NCBI GenBank assembly: GCA_910579485.1
Contig: CAJTVO010000038.1
Location: 1 to 25,728 of the forward strand
Length of the DNA stretch: 25,728 nucleotides
Reading direction: 5' to 3'
DNA from: an uncultured Oscillospiraceae bacterium
GTDB lineage: Bacteria > Bacillota > Clostridia > Oscillospirales > Oscillospiraceae
Below the pieces are notes generated by a model. It did no database searches. It was not told the origin of the DNA and worked only from the letters and a program-made list of their open reading frames with translations. Below, piece after piece: positions 6,282 to 14,256 of the stretch (positions are counted from its first letter, which is position 1; each line of letters begins with the position of its first letter). The position numbers and the translations under genes were made by a program.

Positions 6282-6902
6282 TCATTTTCGTGGAATCGCT
6301 CCATCCAGCAGATCCCTCAGCAGCTCCGGCTCCAATTCAGAAAAAGGGATCACCGGCTCTGGGGATACGGGATGCTCCCCCAAAAGCTTCTCCATCCATA
6401 TCATATTGTACCAAGTTCCGAACTTATAGCCGCAGCGGCGGAACTCCCCTACCAGCCGGTAGCCCATATGTGCGTGAAATTCCATGCTGTTCCTGTTGAG
6501 ATGCGGGTCCTCCTCCCCTTCCGGGACGCCGATGCAGGCGTTGAGGTTGAAGATGTTCCGCGCCCTGGATGCCGCTTCTATCGCACCGTACAGCCGCCGC
6601 CCCAGCCCGTTCTGCCGCTGGTCCTCCCGCAGGTAGATGGTGACCTCCGCCGCCCAGCTGTAGGCGGCACGGCCCACAAAGCTGCCGGTATAGGCATACC
6701 CCAGAAGCTCCCCGCCCCGCTCCACCGTAAAATAAGGGTGGTTTTTCAGCGTCCTGACGATCCGCCCTCGAAATTCCTCCAGGCTGGGGACCTCGCACTC
6801 AAAAGAGATCGCCGTCTTTTCCACGTACGGCCTGTATATTTCCAGTAGCCGCGGGGCGTCGTCTGGTCTCGCTGTGCGGAGTAAAATCCCATTCTCTGCC
6901 AT
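6282..6902 (-). CDS. GNAT acetyltransferase, phosphinothricin acetyltransferase-like
   Basis: A 206-residue GNAT N-acetyltransferase that moves an acetyl group from acetyl-CoA to an amine. The region from LRTARPDDAPRLLEIYRPYV to GEFRRCGYKFGTWYNMIWME follows the Pat/bar-like family (COG1247), including ISFE near residue 32, GYAYTGSF, the acetyl-CoA loop REDQRQNGLGRRLY (motif A) and NRNSMEFHAHMGY. Family members acetylate phosphinothricin, methionine sulfoximine or unknown small molecules, so the substrate is open. About 30 extra C-terminal residues (HPVSPEPVIPFSELEPELL...) follow the domain. The start at 6902 is supported by GGAGG seven bases upstream; the longer in-frame start at 6965 would lie in the promoter. 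Confidence 0.85.
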   Translation of the reverse strand: MAENGILLRTARPDDAPRLLEIYRPYVEKTAISFECEVPSLEEFRGRIVRTLKNHPYFTVERGGELLGYAYTGSFVGRAAYSWAAEVTIYLREDQRQNGLGRRLYGAIEAASRARNIFNLNACIGVPEGEEDPHLNRNSMEFHAHMGYRLVGEFRRCGYKFGTWYNMIWMEKLLGEHPVSPEPVIPFSELEPELLRDLLDGAIPRK

Positions 6903-6936
6903 ATTGGACCCTCCATTTCCCTGTTTTCCGCCCCCG

Positions 6937-6965
6937 ATCATACCATATCCGCCCTCTTCCGTCAA
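6937..6965 (-). promoter_or_regulatory. Promoter of the GNAT acetyltransferase gene
   Basis: On the minus strand TTGACG (6960-6965), a 17-bp spacer and TATGAT (6937-6942), 34 bp before the start codon. Confidence 0.75.
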
Positions 6966-7053
6966 GATACCGCCCTGCCCCCCTCCCCTGCCGGTTTGTC
7001 GCGCTTCACACCGAACCGCCGGGAAAAAATAGAAGTTCCGTGCAAAAATCCAG

Positions 7054-7082
7054 TTTACAAAACCGGAAAAAGTTGCTATACT
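7054..7082 (+). promoter_or_regulatory. Promoter of the phosphofructokinase gene
   Basis: TTTACA (7054-7059), a 17-bp spacer and TATACT (7077-7082). Transcription would start near 7089, so the two-hairpin element at 7093-7147 would lie in the 5' untranslated leader. Confidence 0.75.
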
Positions 7083-7092
7083 AAACCCAAAA

Positions 7093-7147
7093 GCAAAGCG
7101 GAGCTTTGCGCGGAAAGTTCTTTTGATCCTTTTCTTTCAAGAAAAGG
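7093..7147. repeat. Two-hairpin intergenic element, copy 1
   Basis: GCAAAGC-GGA-GCTTTGC (7093-7109) is followed by a short linker with AAAGTTCTTTTGAT and then CCTTTTCTT-TC-AAGAAAAGG (7128-7147). The same two-hairpin order and similar linker recur at 19397-19466. Here it occupies the phosphofructokinase leader. Confidence 0.6.
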
Positions 7148-7176
7148 GTGTATACCGAAATTTGGAGGATAGAACA

Positions 7177-8415
7177 ATGAACGTATTAAAAGGCGCATGT
7201 ATCATCGGCCAGTCCGGCGGCCCCACTTCCGTCATCAACGCCAGCGCTTACGGCGTCATCCGTACCGCTCTGGACAACGAGGCCATCACCAAGGTCTACG
7301 GCGCGGAGCACGGCATCAAGGGCGTGCTCAACGACCGGCTCCTGGACATGACCCAGGAGGACCCCGCCGAGCTGGAGAATCTGCTCTACACCCCCTCCTC
7401 CGCTCTGGGCTCCTGCCGGTACAAGATCGCCGACCCCGACGTGGACGACACCGACTACAAGCGCATCCTGGAGATCTTCAAGAAGTACGACGTCCGCTAC
7501 TTCTTCTACAATGGCGGCAACGACTCCATGGATACCTGCAACAAGATCAGCAAGTATATGCAGAAGGTGGGCTACGAGTGTCGCGTCATGGGCGTGCCCA
7601 AGACCATTGACAACGACCTGTTCGGCACGGACCACTGCCCCGGCTTCTCCTCCGCCGCCAAATATATCGCTACCTCCTGTATGGAGGTCTACCACGATGC
7701 CCGGGTGTATGACACCGGCATGATCTGCGTCGTCGAGATCATGGGCCGCCACGCCGGATGGCTCACCGCCGCCGCTGGTCTGGCCACCGCCATGGGCGCC
7801 GGCCCCGACCTCATCTATATGCCCGAGACCGACTTCGACATGGACAAGTTCATCGCCGAGGTGAAGAAGGTCTACGCTGAGAAGGGCAACTGCATGGTGG
7901 CCGTGTCCGAGGGCATCCACTACGCCGACGGCTCCTTCGTCTCCGAGGCCAAGACCTCCGCGACCGACGGCTTCGGCCACGCCCAGCTGGGCGGTCTGGC
8001 CGCTATGCTGGCCGACATCGTGAAGAAGGAGACCGGCGCCAAGGTCCGGGGCATCGAGCTGAGCTTGCTCCAGCGCTGCGGCGCGCATCTGGCATCCCAG
8101 ACCGATATCGATGAGTCCTTCATGGCCGGTAAGGCCGCCGTGGAGAACGCCGTGGCGGGCCTCACCGACAAGATGGTGGGCTTCGAGCGCTGCACCGAGG
8201 GCGGCAAGTATGTCTGCAAGACCAAGCTGTTCAACCTTACCGACGTGGCCAACACCGAGAAGAAGGTGCCCATCGAGTGGATCAACGCCGAGCACAACGG
8301 TGTGACCCAGGCTTTCGTCGACTACGCCCTCCCCCTCATCCAGGGCGAGACCAAGATGAAGAAGGAGAACGGTCTGCCCCGGTTCGCCAGGCTGAAGAAG
8401 GTCCTGGCAAAGTAA
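7177..8415 (+). CDS. pfp: Pyrophosphate-dependent 6-phosphofructokinase
   Basis: Phosphorylates fructose 6-phosphate to fructose 1,6-bisphosphate, probably with pyrophosphate as a reversible donor, in the cytoplasm. Its 412 residues match the longer PPi-type bacterial enzymes. Visible motifs are GQSGGPTSVIN (N-terminal phosphate loop), NGGNDSMDT (residues 112-120), MGVPKTIDND (139-147) and EIMGRHAGW (187-195). D116, in place of the glycine of ATP-using enzymes, and K142 in PKTIDND are the two residues known to mark the PPi-using type. N115 stands where most PFKs have Asp (GGDD). The start has TTGGAGG nine bases upstream; an in-frame start at 7123 would fall in the hairpin element. A terminator follows at 8440-8480. 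Confidence 0.9.
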   Translation: MNVLKGACIIGQSGGPTSVINASAYGVIRTALDNEAITKVYGAEHGIKGVLNDRLLDMTQEDPAELENLLYTPSSALGSCRYKIADPDVDDTDYKRILEIFKKYDVRYFFYNGGNDSMDTCNKISKYMQKVGYECRVMGVPKTIDNDLFGTDHCPGFSSAAKYIATSCMEVYHDARVYDTGMICVVEIMGRHAGWLTAAAGLATAMGAGPDLIYMPETDFDMDKFIAEVKKVYAEKGNCMVAVSEGIHYADGSFVSEAKTSATDGFGHAQLGGLAAMLADIVKKETGAKVRGIELSLLQRCGAHLASQTDIDESFMAGKAAVENAVAGLTDKMVGFERCTEGGKYVCKTKLFNLTDVANTEKKVPIEWINAEHNGVTQAFVDYALPLIQGETKMKKENGLPRFARLKKVLAK

Positions 8416-8439
8416 ATCCCCCTTTTCCTGAATAATGAG

Positions 8440-8480
8440 CAGCCGGTCCCCTTTCCGGGGGACCGGCTGTGGTCTTTTCT
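8440..8480 (+). terminator. Intrinsic terminator after phosphofructokinase
   Basis: CAGCCGGTCCCC (8440-8451) pairs perfectly with GGGGACCGGCTG (8458-8469), 6-base loop, followed by TGGTCTTTTCTTCG. Confidence 0.88.
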
Positions 8481-8489
8481 TCGTTTGTG

Positions 8490-8517
8490 ATTGAACAAAA
8501 CTTAACCTTTGTTCAAT
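8490..8517. repeat. Second 28-bp 11+6+11 inverted repeat
   Basis: Left arm ATTGAACAAAA (8490-8500), centre CTTAAC, right arm CTTTGTTCAAT (8507-8517). The left arm is identical to that of the 404-431 site, and the right arm differs by one base at its inner end. It overlaps the last five codons and stop of the M56 gene read leftward. It has no T-run after it on the minus strand, so a terminator role is weak. Confidence 0.55.
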
Positions 8518-11114
8518 TCTATGGTATAGCTTGAGTCCTCAATTGTTTGTCGCAGGGAGCGCTCGGTATAGAAGGCCGAAAACGCGCCGTCAGGCGTATC
8601 CAGGATCATCAATACCGACTCATTTCCCTCACCATAGGAAAACAGGTGCAGTGTGGAGCCGTCCTTCAAAAGGATCGGTATTTTGAAATCGCACTCCTCC
8701 CCTACCCCGTGACCCTCACAGGCAGCGTCATAGCTGTCCCAACTATAAAAGCGGCTGCTCCGCACTGCCGTCCGCAAAAGCTCCACGAACTGGCGATCCA
8801 TGCCCATGACATCCTGTTTGGTCACGTCCAGCAGCAGGTCCGCCAGCGGAGACCAGGTATCGTCCGGGTGGTCCTGGGCGTAGGCGACAAAGTCCGTCAG
8901 AGCGTCCCGCAGTTCCGCCTCCGCAGCGTACTCCGTGTCAGAGGCTCCCAGCGTGACCAGGATGTTGTCCCGCTGTAAGCGTTCCGTATACTCCTCCCTC
9001 TCCAGATTCAGCGAACCAAGATCGGTCCCTGCGAGCATCTCTCCTGCCGCGATATAATTGTTGACCTCCCACATAAAGGCGGCAATCTCAGATGGGTCAA
9101 AGCGGTTGTCTGGACTGTCGAAACGGATATCGAAAGTGATTTGATCCCTCCGGTCCGTGACCTCCTCCCCACCTTCCAGGTGGAAGAGCCGGTATGAATA
9201 GTCGCAGAAGCCGTCCTCGATTTTCGGGCTGTATTCCAGCAGATAGTCAAGTCCGTCTACCCGGCAGCGGAAATAGGCATCCCAACTCCCGGCGGATCTA
9301 TCCAGCGTTTTAGACCATATCACCGTCCGGTCCTCTGTACTGCCCTGGGTGAGTTCCACCCGCTCGCTGCTGCCCTCATGGGATATCTTTACCCCCTCTA
9401 GTATGCCATCCCGGTTGACGTCATAGGGCCTGGTGTGCGTACTGACCGGCTTTATTTCATCCAGCGGGACGTTTTGCAGAAATTCCACCAGCTGTGTGGC
9501 ATCAAAGGAGACTCGGTTGGCGGTGAGGGTGTCGGTAAGAAGCAGCCAGTCGTCTGTCCAGTGCAGTGCTGCCATCGATGCTTCCGCCAGATATTCCTCG
9601 ATCTTCTCCGGGGCAGCAGACTTATATCTGACGTTCAGCAGCCAGTCCCGCACGCGGTCCTCGTATCCCTCCGGCAGCGCCGTCCGGTCCACCGTCCAGT
9701 ACATGTGATGGTTCTCCTTGTCGGGCTGGGGGTCCGGCACATCCGGCAATAACGTGAGGTACGCATAATTTTGGTCCGTCTTCCCGGCCTCGCCCTCACC
9801 GTACCGCTCGATCAGCTCCGCTTTGACCGCCGCCATGTCCGCTTCTTCCGGAAAAGCTACAGTCACATTATTCAGACCATAGCCGTCAGCCGCACCCGCA
9901 TAGTGGATAAAGTTGAAGCCGGCCGTAACATTGTGCCCAAGGAAGGACACGTCCTTGACGGTCAGGCCCCATTCCTCCGCGGTATTGGGGTCCGAGAACT
10001 CGTCTCGTTCGTTATGAAGTATCTGCTCCTCCGTGATGCCCAGCTTTTCGATCACGGTCTCCATGCTGTCGTTCCAGCAGAGACCCGGAGGCTGTAACAG
10101 CGGGTCCGGCCCTTTTGCCTCCGCGCGCCCAAAGGCGCAGACCGCCGCCAGAGAGAGGATCGCCACCACGGCCACCATCGCACTGATCAGCCGCTTGGGC
10201 TGCTGGGCGATGCGCTGGATGCGCTCCTTCAGACTCCGCTTGCCGCCGGTCATGGTGGTGGCGAAGCTCAGGAGATCGGCGGGTTTCGGCTTTGCGGTGA
10301 CCAGGGCCAGCAGGGTCTCGCCGTAGGCCGCGCGCTCCCCGTCGCCAAGGCGTTTCAGCGCGCCCTCGTCACAGGCCAGCTCGCTGTCCCGGCGGCTGCA
10401 CACCACCGCCAGCCATACCAGAGGGTTCCACCAGTGGACCGCCAGGGCCGCGCCCCGGAGGACGCTCCACAGGTGGTCCAGATGCCGGTAGTGGGTCAGC
10501 TCATGGGCCAGAACATGGCGCAGTGCGGCGGGGTCCGCCGCCGCTTCCTCCGTCACATAGACGGCGGGGCGGAACAGGCCGGACAGGCAGGGGGACGGCA
10601 ATGCCGGGGCCACGTACACCGGCACCGGCGCGCCGGTATCTTTCAGAGGGCGGCGCACCCGGCGCAGGCGGAAGGCAAACCGTACATTCGCGGCGATCAG
10701 GATCGACGCTATGACCGCCGCACCGGCGGCCCAGATCCACCCTAGCAGCTCCAGAGGACTGATCTTCTCCGCATAGCGGGTAACAGTCCGGCCTTCATCC
10801 TCCAGGCGGGTGTAACCGAAGGCGTTGGGGTCTTCAATTCGTCTGTCCTCCTCAAACCGGACGGCGGACTCCTCTGCCGGTCTGGATTCCACCGGCAGGA
10901 CGTAGATACTTTCCTGCCGCAGGGCCTCCGGCGGCTCTACAGCGGGCAGGGCCATAATTGCCAGACTGAACAGGGACACCGGCACCAGCAGCCGCGCCAG
11001 CACGACCGCCCATAGGCCGTACCGCAGTCCCGCGCTGATCCGCTTCCCCAGAACGGCCCGGAGGAGCAGCACGACCAGAATCAAGAGACTGGAAGAAACG
11101 ATCCATTCCATCAT
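8502..11114 (-). CDS. M56 (BlaR1/MecR1-like) membrane metalloprotease with unidentified sensor
   Basis: An 870-residue integral-membrane regulator. In BlaR1/MecR1 systems such proteins sense an outside signal and then use a cytoplasmic-side zinc protease to inactivate the BlaI repressor. Four membrane segments lie near residues 5-22, 34-58, 120-142 and 308-328. The protease carries HELTH at 204-208 (zinc H204 and H208, E205) and ELACDE at 245-250 for the third ligand. After the last helix comes a ~540-residue extracellular part that is not a penicillin-binding domain. I do not recognise residues 330-560. Residues ~565-700 begin with a DxNxDG calcium-loop-like motif (D565-E573) and resemble the same region of the neighbouring paralogue. 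Residues 1-330 are almost identical to that paralogue. AGGAGG stands before the ATG. It is third in the blaI-M56-M56 unit, 36 bp after its paralogue. Confidence 0.88.
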   Translation of the reverse strand: MMEWIVSSSLLILVVLLLRAVLGKRISAGLRYGLWAVVLARLLVPVSLFSLAIMALPAVEPPEALRQESIYVLPVESRPAEESAVRFEEDRRIEDPNAFGYTRLEDEGRTVTRYAEKISPLELLGWIWAAGAAVIASILIAANVRFAFRLRRVRRPLKDTGAPVPVYVAPALPSPCLSGLFRPAVYVTEEAAADPAALRHVLAHELTHYRHLDHLWSVLRGAALAVHWWNPLVWLAVVCSRRDSELACDEGALKRLGDGERAAYGETLLALVTAKPKPADLLSFATTMTGGKRSLKERIQRIAQQPKRLISAMVAVVAILSLAAVCAFGRAEAKGPDPLLQPPGLCWNDSMETVIEKLGITEEQILHNERDEFSDPNTAEEWGLTVKDVSFLGHNVTAGFNFIHYAGAADGYGLNNVTVAFPEEADMAAVKAELIERYGEGEAGKTDQNYAYLTLLPDVPDPQPDKENHHMYWTVDRTALPEGYEDRVRDWLLNVRYKSAAPEKIEEYLAEASMAALHWTDDWLLLTDTLTANRVSFDATQLVEFLQNVPLDEIKPVSTHTRPYDVNRDGILEGVKISHEGSSERVELTQGSTEDRTVIWSKTLDRSAGSWDAYFRCRVDGLDYLLEYSPKIEDGFCDYSYRLFHLEGGEEVTDRRDQITFDIRFDSPDNRFDPSEIAAFMWEVNNYIAAGEMLAGTDLGSLNLEREEYTERLQRDNILVTLGASDTEYAAEAELRDALTDFVAYAQDHPDDTWSPLADLLLDVTKQDVMGMDRQFVELLRTAVRSSRFYSWDSYDAACEGHGVGEECDFKIPILLKDGSTLHLFSYGEGNESVLMILDTPDGAFSAFYTERSLRQTIEDSSYTIELNKG

Positions 11115-11123
11115 GACTTTATA

Positions 11124-11141
11124 CCTCCTTTGGTTTACTTT
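11124..11141 (-). promoter_or_regulatory. Copied leader with ribosome binding site and half operator
   Basis: The 18 bases read on the minus strand as AAAGTAAACCAAAGGAGG are identical to those before the BlaI-type repressor (14202-14219). They include the Shine-Dalgarno and the half-operator GTAAACC. The second operator half is missing, so this is probably a relic of the duplication rather than a working operator. Confidence 0.6.
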
Positions 11142-11150
11142 ATTTTTTGA

Positions 11151-13811
11151 TCAATCTTCCCAGAGTGCATCATTGCAATAGACCATGCGGTAAAGGGTCT
11201 CATCCTCCACGTAGGCGGTGATCGAATATGGCACGCTTCTCAAGTAGTGGCTGTCATTGGCGGGATTCTCAGAGTAGATCAAAACGGTCATTTCCCCCGC
11301 GCACGTGATGCGGACAAGATTTTCCAATTCATCCGTTTCCGTGATCTCCAGAAGAATGGTGTGCTGGGTCTCGCTCCCATTGCGGACATAACCAATCGAA
11401 GCGCTTCCGCAGCTGAAATCTCCATCCACATCGGTCAGATATTCTACCTTCCCTGCCAAGCCGTTGAGCGTATCCGCAACCAAAGACTTACTGCGGCTAT
11501 AGCTGATGTTTGTACCGCCCCAGGACATCATGCGGATATCTTCCTTCCGCAGGCTGAACAGCACCTCCGAAACGTACGGGAACGCCGCGCTCTCCGCCGC
11601 CTTGTTTCGATAGACCAGCAGATTTTCCAGCAGGGACCTGTTTTCATCCCTGGAAAAACCATACTCATTGCCATCCAGCCACCCCAGGCTGTCGTACAGA
11701 CGTCCCTCCTTGTGGAAGGTCTCCTGGAGGTACTCGTCCGTATTCACCAGCTGTTCGCTGCTGGCCAGCAGGGCGTTGATCTCCTCCATAAAGGCACTGA
11801 TGGCTCTGGGGTCGAATTGGTGGCGGTCCGCTTGATCGGACTCAAAATTGATATCAAATTCCAGGGAATTTTCCTGCACGACGACTTCCTCGCCATAGAC
11901 CGTCAAATAGAACAGTTTGTAGCTGTATTCGGCGAGACCGCAGCTCATGTAGGGCGTATACTGGAGCAGGTAGTCCTCCCCATCCATCCGGCACAGGAAA
12001 AAGGCGGTCCAGTCCGGGTGAACGGTCGCTGCCATACCTGTCCAGGAGTCCCGGTGGTAAGCTGCCGGTTTATCGGGCTTTTCGCGCTGCGACAGCCACA
12101 GAAGCGACCAGAAGTCATAGCCTGCATCCCTTCTAAAGCGGGAGATACTCAGATCCTCCGGGATGCCGTCGTGGTCCAGGTCGGCCTGAATGGTCGTGGC
12201 CGGATAGGTGGGGTAGCTGAGATACCAGGTATCCCCCATGTCCGGGGAGCGCATGAAGCATGTTACCGGGCCTTCTTCATACCTTCCGGCCTCCATGACG
12301 ATGGTCTGCGTGTTCGGCCCGGCGGGTCCGATGGACAATACCTGTACATCCGGCAGATCGACCTTCTCCCAGGTCTCGCCGCCGTCCTTGGTGATGAGGC
12401 AGGGCGCCTCGCCTTCATAGAGCTGCTGGGCCACGATCAGCCGGTCCGGGGTCAGGAAGCCTACAGCCGCGATGTGCCAGTTTGTCCCGGGCATAGAAAC
12501 CTCGGTCCAGGTTATACCGCCGTCCGCCGTTTTGTAGACGTAGGTGTCCGCCGACTCCCCGCTGGCATAACAGGTAACCAGCCAGCCGTCCGTGGGTGAG
12601 ACCAGTTCTGCCCAGATATGGGGAGAAAAGGACAGATATTGGGCCTGGTTTCGTTCTGCCTGATCAGCGTCCGCCCACTCACGGGGGGCGGGGATGGGGG
12701 CTTCGCTTAGGTCTTTCTTGCCGTCCTCGTATTGAATATAAGGAATCCCGTTTTCCTGCACGGTGATCACCGCGGTCTTCCAGGCATCGTCATGGGCGCT
12801 GGCGGCAGGCGCTTCCTTCGCCTGTCCAAAGGCCGCCAGGGTGGACAGGGTCAGCAGGGCAACGACCGTGACCATCGCGCCAGCCAGCCGCTTGGGCTGC
12901 TGGGCGATGCGCTGGATGCGCTCCCGAAGGTTGCGCTTCCCGCTGGTCATGGTGGTGGCGAAGCTCAGGAGATCGGCGGGTTTCGACTTGGCGGTGACCA
13001 GGGTCAGCAGGGTCTCGCCGTAGGCCGCGCGCTCCCCTTCGCCAAGGCGTTTTAAGGCGCCCTCGTCGCAGGCCAGCTCGCCGTCCCGGCGGCTGCACAC
13101 TACCGCCAGCCATACCAGCGGGTTCCACCAGTGGACCGCCAGGGCCGCGCCCCGGAGGACGCTCCAGAGGTGGTCTCGGTGGTTATAGTGGGTCAGTTCA
13201 TGGGCCAGCACGTGGCGCAGCATGGCGGGGTCCGCCGCCGCTTCCTCCGTTACATAGACGGCGGGACGGAACAGGCCGGACAGGCAGGGGGACGGCAATG
13301 CCGGGGCTGCGTACACCGGCACCGGCGCGCCGGTATCTTTCAGAAGACGGCGCACACGGCGCAGGCGGATGGCAAAGCGTACATTGGCGATGATGAGGAA
13401 CATCGCCATGACCGCCGCACCGGCGGCCCAGATCCACCCCAGGAGTTCCAGGGGGCTGATCTTTTCCGCGTAGCGGGTGACGGTCCTGCCCTCGTCCTCC
13501 AGACGGGCGTAGCCGAAGGAAGCGGGGTCTTCGATCTGTCCGTCCTCCAAAAAGCGGACGGTGGACTCCTCTGCCGGTCTGGACTCCACCGGCAGGACGT
13601 AGATGCTCTCCTGCCGCAGAGCCTCCGGGGGTTCTACGGCGGGCAGAGCCATGATCGCCAGGCTGAACAGGGACACCGGCACCAGCAGCCGTGCCAGCAC
13701 CACCGCCCACAGACCGTACCGCAATCCCGCGCTGATCCGCTTTCCCAGAACGGCCCGGAGGAGCAGTACGACTAAGATCAAAAGACTGGAGGAGACGATC
13801 CACTCCATCAT
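11151..13811 (-). CDS. M56 (BlaR1/MecR1-like) membrane metalloprotease with Asp-box sensor
   Basis: An 886-residue paralogue of the next gene. Residues 1-330 (four membrane helices, HELTH 204-208, ELACDE 245-250) are nearly identical in protein and DNA. The outside part differs. Residues ~340-540 contain three Asp-box motifs of the S/T-x-D-x-G-x-T-W type, KTADGGITW (427-435), TKDGGETW (474-481) and RSPDMGDTW (521-529), as found in beta-propeller folds of sialidases and Ycf48-like proteins. A calcium-loop-like DxDxDG (D544-D548) then opens a domain (to ~690) shared with the paralogue, followed by ~195 unrecognised residues. The ATG overlaps the repressor stop codon (TCAT at 13808-13811 on the plus strand), so the two are translationally coupled. 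The propeller reading is inference from the motifs; with three visible boxes the propeller would be partial or have degenerate blades. Confidence 0.88.
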   Translation of the reverse strand: MMEWIVSSSLLILVVLLLRAVLGKRISAGLRYGLWAVVLARLLVPVSLFSLAIMALPAVEPPEALRQESIYVLPVESRPAEESTVRFLEDGQIEDPASFGYARLEDEGRTVTRYAEKISPLELLGWIWAAGAAVMAMFLIIANVRFAIRLRRVRRLLKDTGAPVPVYAAPALPSPCLSGLFRPAVYVTEEAAADPAMLRHVLAHELTHYNHRDHLWSVLRGAALAVHWWNPLVWLAVVCSRRDGELACDEGALKRLGEGERAAYGETLLTLVTAKSKPADLLSFATTMTSGKRNLRERIQRIAQQPKRLAGAMVTVVALLTLSTLAAFGQAKEAPAASAHDDAWKTAVITVQENGIPYIQYEDGKKDLSEAPIPAPREWADADQAERNQAQYLSFSPHIWAELVSPTDGWLVTCYASGESADTYVYKTADGGITWTEVSMPGTNWHIAAVGFLTPDRLIVAQQLYEGEAPCLITKDGGETWEKVDLPDVQVLSIGPAGPNTQTIVMEAGRYEEGPVTCFMRSPDMGDTWYLSYPTYPATTIQADLDHDGIPEDLSISRFRRDAGYDFWSLLWLSQREKPDKPAAYHRDSWTGMAATVHPDWTAFFLCRMDGEDYLLQYTPYMSCGLAEYSYKLFYLTVYGEEVVVQENSLEFDINFESDQADRHQFDPRAISAFMEEINALLASSEQLVNTDEYLQETFHKEGRLYDSLGWLDGNEYGFSRDENRSLLENLLVYRNKAAESAAFPYVSEVLFSLRKEDIRMMSWGGTNISYSRSKSLVADTLNGLAGKVEYLTDVDGDFSCGSASIGYVRNGSETQHTILLEITETDELENLVRITCAGEMTVLIYSENPANDSHYLRSVPYSITAYVEDETLYRMVYCNDALWED

Positions 13812-14194
13812 GATCTCGTGCCTCCTTCCTCCGCTTTCCGGAGGATATCCCGCAGTTCAGCGATATCCTCCGGACTCAGCTCCTGCCGCTGGGCCATGGC
13901 GCTCATCATCAGCCCCACGCTGCCCCGGTACACCCGATCCAGGAAGGAGCGCGTCTCCTGGATCTCCGCTTGCTCCTGTTCCACAGCGGGTGTATAGGAT
14001 TTTCCCTTGCCAACCATTTCGCAACGGACGAGCCCCTTTTCCTCCATCCGGCGCAGGGTGGTGATGGTGGTACTCTTGGCCCAGCCTACGGTCTTGCCTA
14101 GGTTTGACACCAGCTGCATCACCGTCTGGGGGTTCTCCTGCCACAGGCTGTCTAAGACGCTCCACTCGCTGGCAGTCAGTTTGATCGGTCCCAT
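13808..14194 (-). CDS. BlaI/MecI/CopY-family transcriptional repressor
   Basis: A 128-residue winged-helix repressor of the penicillinase-repressor family. It has LTASEWSVLDSLWQENPQTVMQLV (first helices), GWAKSTTITTLRRMEEKGLVRCEMVGKGKSYTPAV (recognition helix and wing), and a C-terminal dimerisation segment (SFLDRVYRGSVGLMMSAM). In the known pathway a partner M56 protease inactivates it and so opens the operon; two such proteases follow directly. GGAGG precedes the ATG at 14194, and the promoter carries two matching palindromes (14210-14226 and 14242-14258), as expected for autorepression. No beta-lactamase or penicillin-binding protein gene is adjacent, so the regulated genes besides the operon itself are unknown. 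Confidence 0.93.
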   Translation of the reverse strand: MGPIKLTASEWSVLDSLWQENPQTVMQLVSNLGKTVGWAKSTTITTLRRMEEKGLVRCEMVGKGKSYTPAVEQEQAEIQETRSFLDRVYRGSVGLMMSAMAQRQELSPEDIAELRDILRKAEEGGTRS

Positions 14195-14209
14195 CAGTTC
14201 GCCTCCTTT

Positions 14210-14226
14210 GGTTTACTTTGTAGACC
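14210..14226. promoter_or_regulatory. BlaI-type operator O1
   Basis: GGTTTACTTTGTAGACC, a 17-bp near-palindrome (half site GGTYTAC, 3-bp centre) lying between the -10 box and the repressor ribosome binding site, on the expected transcription start. Confidence 0.75.
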
Positions 14227-14227
14227 T

Positions 14228-14256
14228 ATCATATCACAATTGGTCTACATTGTCAA
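14228..14256 (-). promoter_or_regulatory. Promoter of the BlaI-M56-M56 unit
   Basis: On the minus strand TTGACA (14251-14256), a 17-bp spacer and TATGAT (14228-14233). The two operators bracket it, one over the -35 box and one past the -10 box. Confidence 0.88.

Noticed and set aside
11247..12599. 450-codon open frame on the plus strand
   Set aside because: Opposite the Asp-box M56 sensor, whose frame continues from a clear protease domain; no independent support.
8502..14194. Beta-lactam resistance locus
   Set aside because: BlaI and M56 proteins alone do not show beta-lactam sensing; neither sensor has the SxxK/KTG penicillin-binding motifs in a transpeptidase-like domain and no beta-lactamase gene is nearby.
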